NCBI GenBank assembly: GCA_009787485.1
Contig: WQWP01000017.1
Location: 1-24,710, forward strand
Source of the DNA: Lentimicrobiaceae bacterium
Lineage (GTDB): Bacteria; Bacteroidota; Bacteroidia; Bacteroidales; WCHB1-69
DNA: 24,710 bases
Direction of reading: 5' to 3'
The position numbers and the translations under genes were made by a program. This document shows, piece by piece, positions 23,892 through 24,710 of the stretch. The notes below the pieces were generated by a model, which was not told where the DNA came from, searched no databases, and saw only the letters and a list, made by a program, of their open reading frames with translations. Numbering within the stretch: position 1 is the stretch's first letter; each line of letters begins with the position of its first letter.

Positions 23892-24545
23892 TCAATACAC
23901 TTTCAAACTTTTGTCGTTAATCACTACAGTATCACCTATTTGTTTTATAATAGCAATACCGTGATCTATACATTCCTGTTCCAATTCAGGATAAAAAGCC
24001 ATAGTTGCCAAGCCCAAATATACTTGATGGTTTTTAAATTCAGGAAAATTAATTCTGATGGTTTGGGCTTTTTTTAAAATCTTAGGCACATCATTTTTAT
24101 GCGCTTTAAATTTAATTTCAATAATTCCAACTGATTTTCCATTAATCAATAAAATATCGTATTCGTCTTTATAATTCTTCTTAATTCCTTTAACATTTTT
24201 TTCTATTTCGTCGAATTCTTCACTGAAAAAGTTTTGTTTGCCGTTTTCAAAGGAATTAAAGAAATACTCTTCGGCAAAACAACCGTGATTATTTGACCAA
24301 GAGCCCATAGTTTCTTCAATTTTCTTCATTCTTTTTTCAGACTCTTGCCTCGCTTTTTCTCTTTCTTGTGCAGCTTTTTCTCTTTCTTGTGCAGCTTCTT
24401 GTGCAGCTTTTTCTCTTTCTTGTGCGGCCTCTTGCGCGTTTTTATCTATTATTTCCACTGTTTTATCTATCATTTCCGCTGTTCTTTGCAGAATTGCCCA
24501 TATATTTTCGGGTGTAGCATATTGAATGTCAGTCAATTGTTTCAT
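23892..24545 (-). CDS. Coiled-coil protein with PD-(D/E)XK nuclease-like domain (DUF3782-like)
   Basis: 217 residues, cytoplasmic. After a short N-terminus (1-35) comes a heptad-repeat coiled coil at 40-71 made of AAQEREK, AAQE, AAQEREK, AAQEREK, ARQESEK. The C-terminal part has a PD-(D/E)XK-like core: Glu93 in GCFAEEYFFNSFE, Asp130 in YKDEYDILLINGK, and Glu143-Ile-Lys145 in GIIEIKFKAH, in the spacing seen for RecB/Holliday-resolvase-like folds. Proteins of this build (DUF3782 and relatives) are common, often multi-copy, in Bacteroidota and cyanobacteria; none has a firm function known to me. It has its own strong promoter and no obvious functional partner. A nuclease activity is inferred from the residues only. 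Confidence 0.82.
   Translation of the reverse strand: MKQLTDIQYATPENIWAILQRTAEMIDKTVEIIDKNAQEAAQEREKAAQEAAQEREKAAQEREKARQESEKRMKKIEETMGSWSNNHGCFAEEYFFNSFENGKQNFFSEEFDEIEKNVKGIKKNYKDEYDILLINGKSVGIIEIKFKAHKNDVPKILKKAQTIRINFPEFKNHQVYLGLATMAFYPELEQECIDHGIAIIKQIGDTVVINDKSLKVY
24333..24428 (-). repeat. 21-bp coding repeats (AAQEREK heptads)
   Basis: Codons 40-71 of the coiled-coil gene hold four heptad units and one four-codon part unit. The nucleotide copies (plus strand TTTTTCTCTTTCTTGTGCAGC) are nearly identical, so copy number could change by slippage without shifting frame. Confidence 0.8.
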
Positions 24546-24572
24546 TTCTCAATGTTTTGGTTAATAACGCCG

Positions 24573-24603
24573 CAAATATACACACTGAAAAGACGTTTGT
24601 CAA
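24573..24603 (-). promoter_or_regulatory. Consensus Bacteroidota promoter of the coiled-coil/nuclease-like gene
   Basis: On the minus strand TTGACA (24598-24603) gives the -33 TTG, then 20 bases, then TATATTTG (24573-24580), an exact -7 element. The predicted start near 24566 leaves a leader of about 20 bases before the ATG at 24545. It is the best promoter in the window. Confidence 0.8.
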
Positions 24604-24646
24604 GAGGGAGAAGCATTTTTTTTGAAAAATATTACAAATCTCGAAA

Positions 24647-24710
24647 TTATACGTACGTCTCAAGCAATTGCGATTTCCCATTCGGCACCAAGTTAACCTC
24701 CGGAACAAAA
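24647..24710 (-). CDS. Possible 3' end of an unidentified upstream gene
   Basis: The minus strand entering at the window edge is open for 20 codons, reading FVPEVNLVPNGKSQ... and ending in a TAA at 24647-24649. Composition looks coding and the stop is followed by an AT-rich gap and then the consensus promoter of the next gene. With so few residues no family can be named, and chance is possible. Confidence 0.35.
   Translation of the reverse strand, partial: FVPEVNLVPNGKSQLLETYV

Noticed and set aside
1..24710. tRNA or rRNA genes, insertion sequences, prophage
   Set aside because: I saw no cloverleaf, rRNA core sequence, transposase, integrase or phage structural gene on either strand.

Overview
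The window comes from a member of the Bacteroidota, most likely order Bacteroidales. It has moderate-to-low GC, type IX secretion (T9SS) core genes, several proteins with T9SS C-terminal sorting domains, and repeated upstream motifs of the form TAnnTTTG, the Bacteroidota -7 promoter element. The PorM N-terminus (PETPRQRLIGMLYLVLTAML) is of the kind I associate with Bacteroidales. Every protein gene I can support is on the minus strand, so the account below runs from high to low coordinates.

24710-23892: the end of an unidentified gene, then a repeat-rich coiled-coil protein with a PD-(D/E)XK nuclease-like core behind a textbook promoter. 23787-14727: a probable operon of a T9SS cargo protein with lectin-like and chitobiase-C-like domains, miaA (overlapping the cargo stop codon by one base), a large AsmA-like envelope protein, and a 1009-residue Asp-box/VPS10-like T9SS cargo. 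14720-8962: housekeeping genes, namely a glyoxalase-II-like metallo-hydrolase, folE, an MltF-like lytic transglycosylase, rsmA (ksgA) and thrS. 8961-8288: a 670-base gene-poor region with a tandem 20-mer array, REP-like palindromes, a very strong terminator hairpin and a ~210-base segment that folds on paper into a closed multi-branched RNA. 8287-1: the T9SS locus porP(sprF)-porK(gldK)-porL(gldL)-porM(gldM), followed by a delta-60-repeat T9SS cargo and an S8 subtilisin-like protease that runs off the window.

The T9SS genes should work together. PorK is an outer-membrane lipoprotein of the periplasmic ring. PorL and PorM form the proton-driven inner-membrane motor. PorP/SprF is an outer-membrane partner. 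At least three products in the window carry FPNP/APNP-type sorting domains and are probable clients. The usual fifth gene of the cluster, porN/gldN, is not where it is expected: the delta-60 cargo gene takes its place.

Main points for a second look: the candidate structured RNA at 8467-8676; the absent porN/gldN; a MiaA that appears to lack about 60-75 internal residues; a PorL with a long 11- and 18-residue-periodic cytoplasmic rod; and heptamer arrays placed directly in front of the porL and porM start codons.
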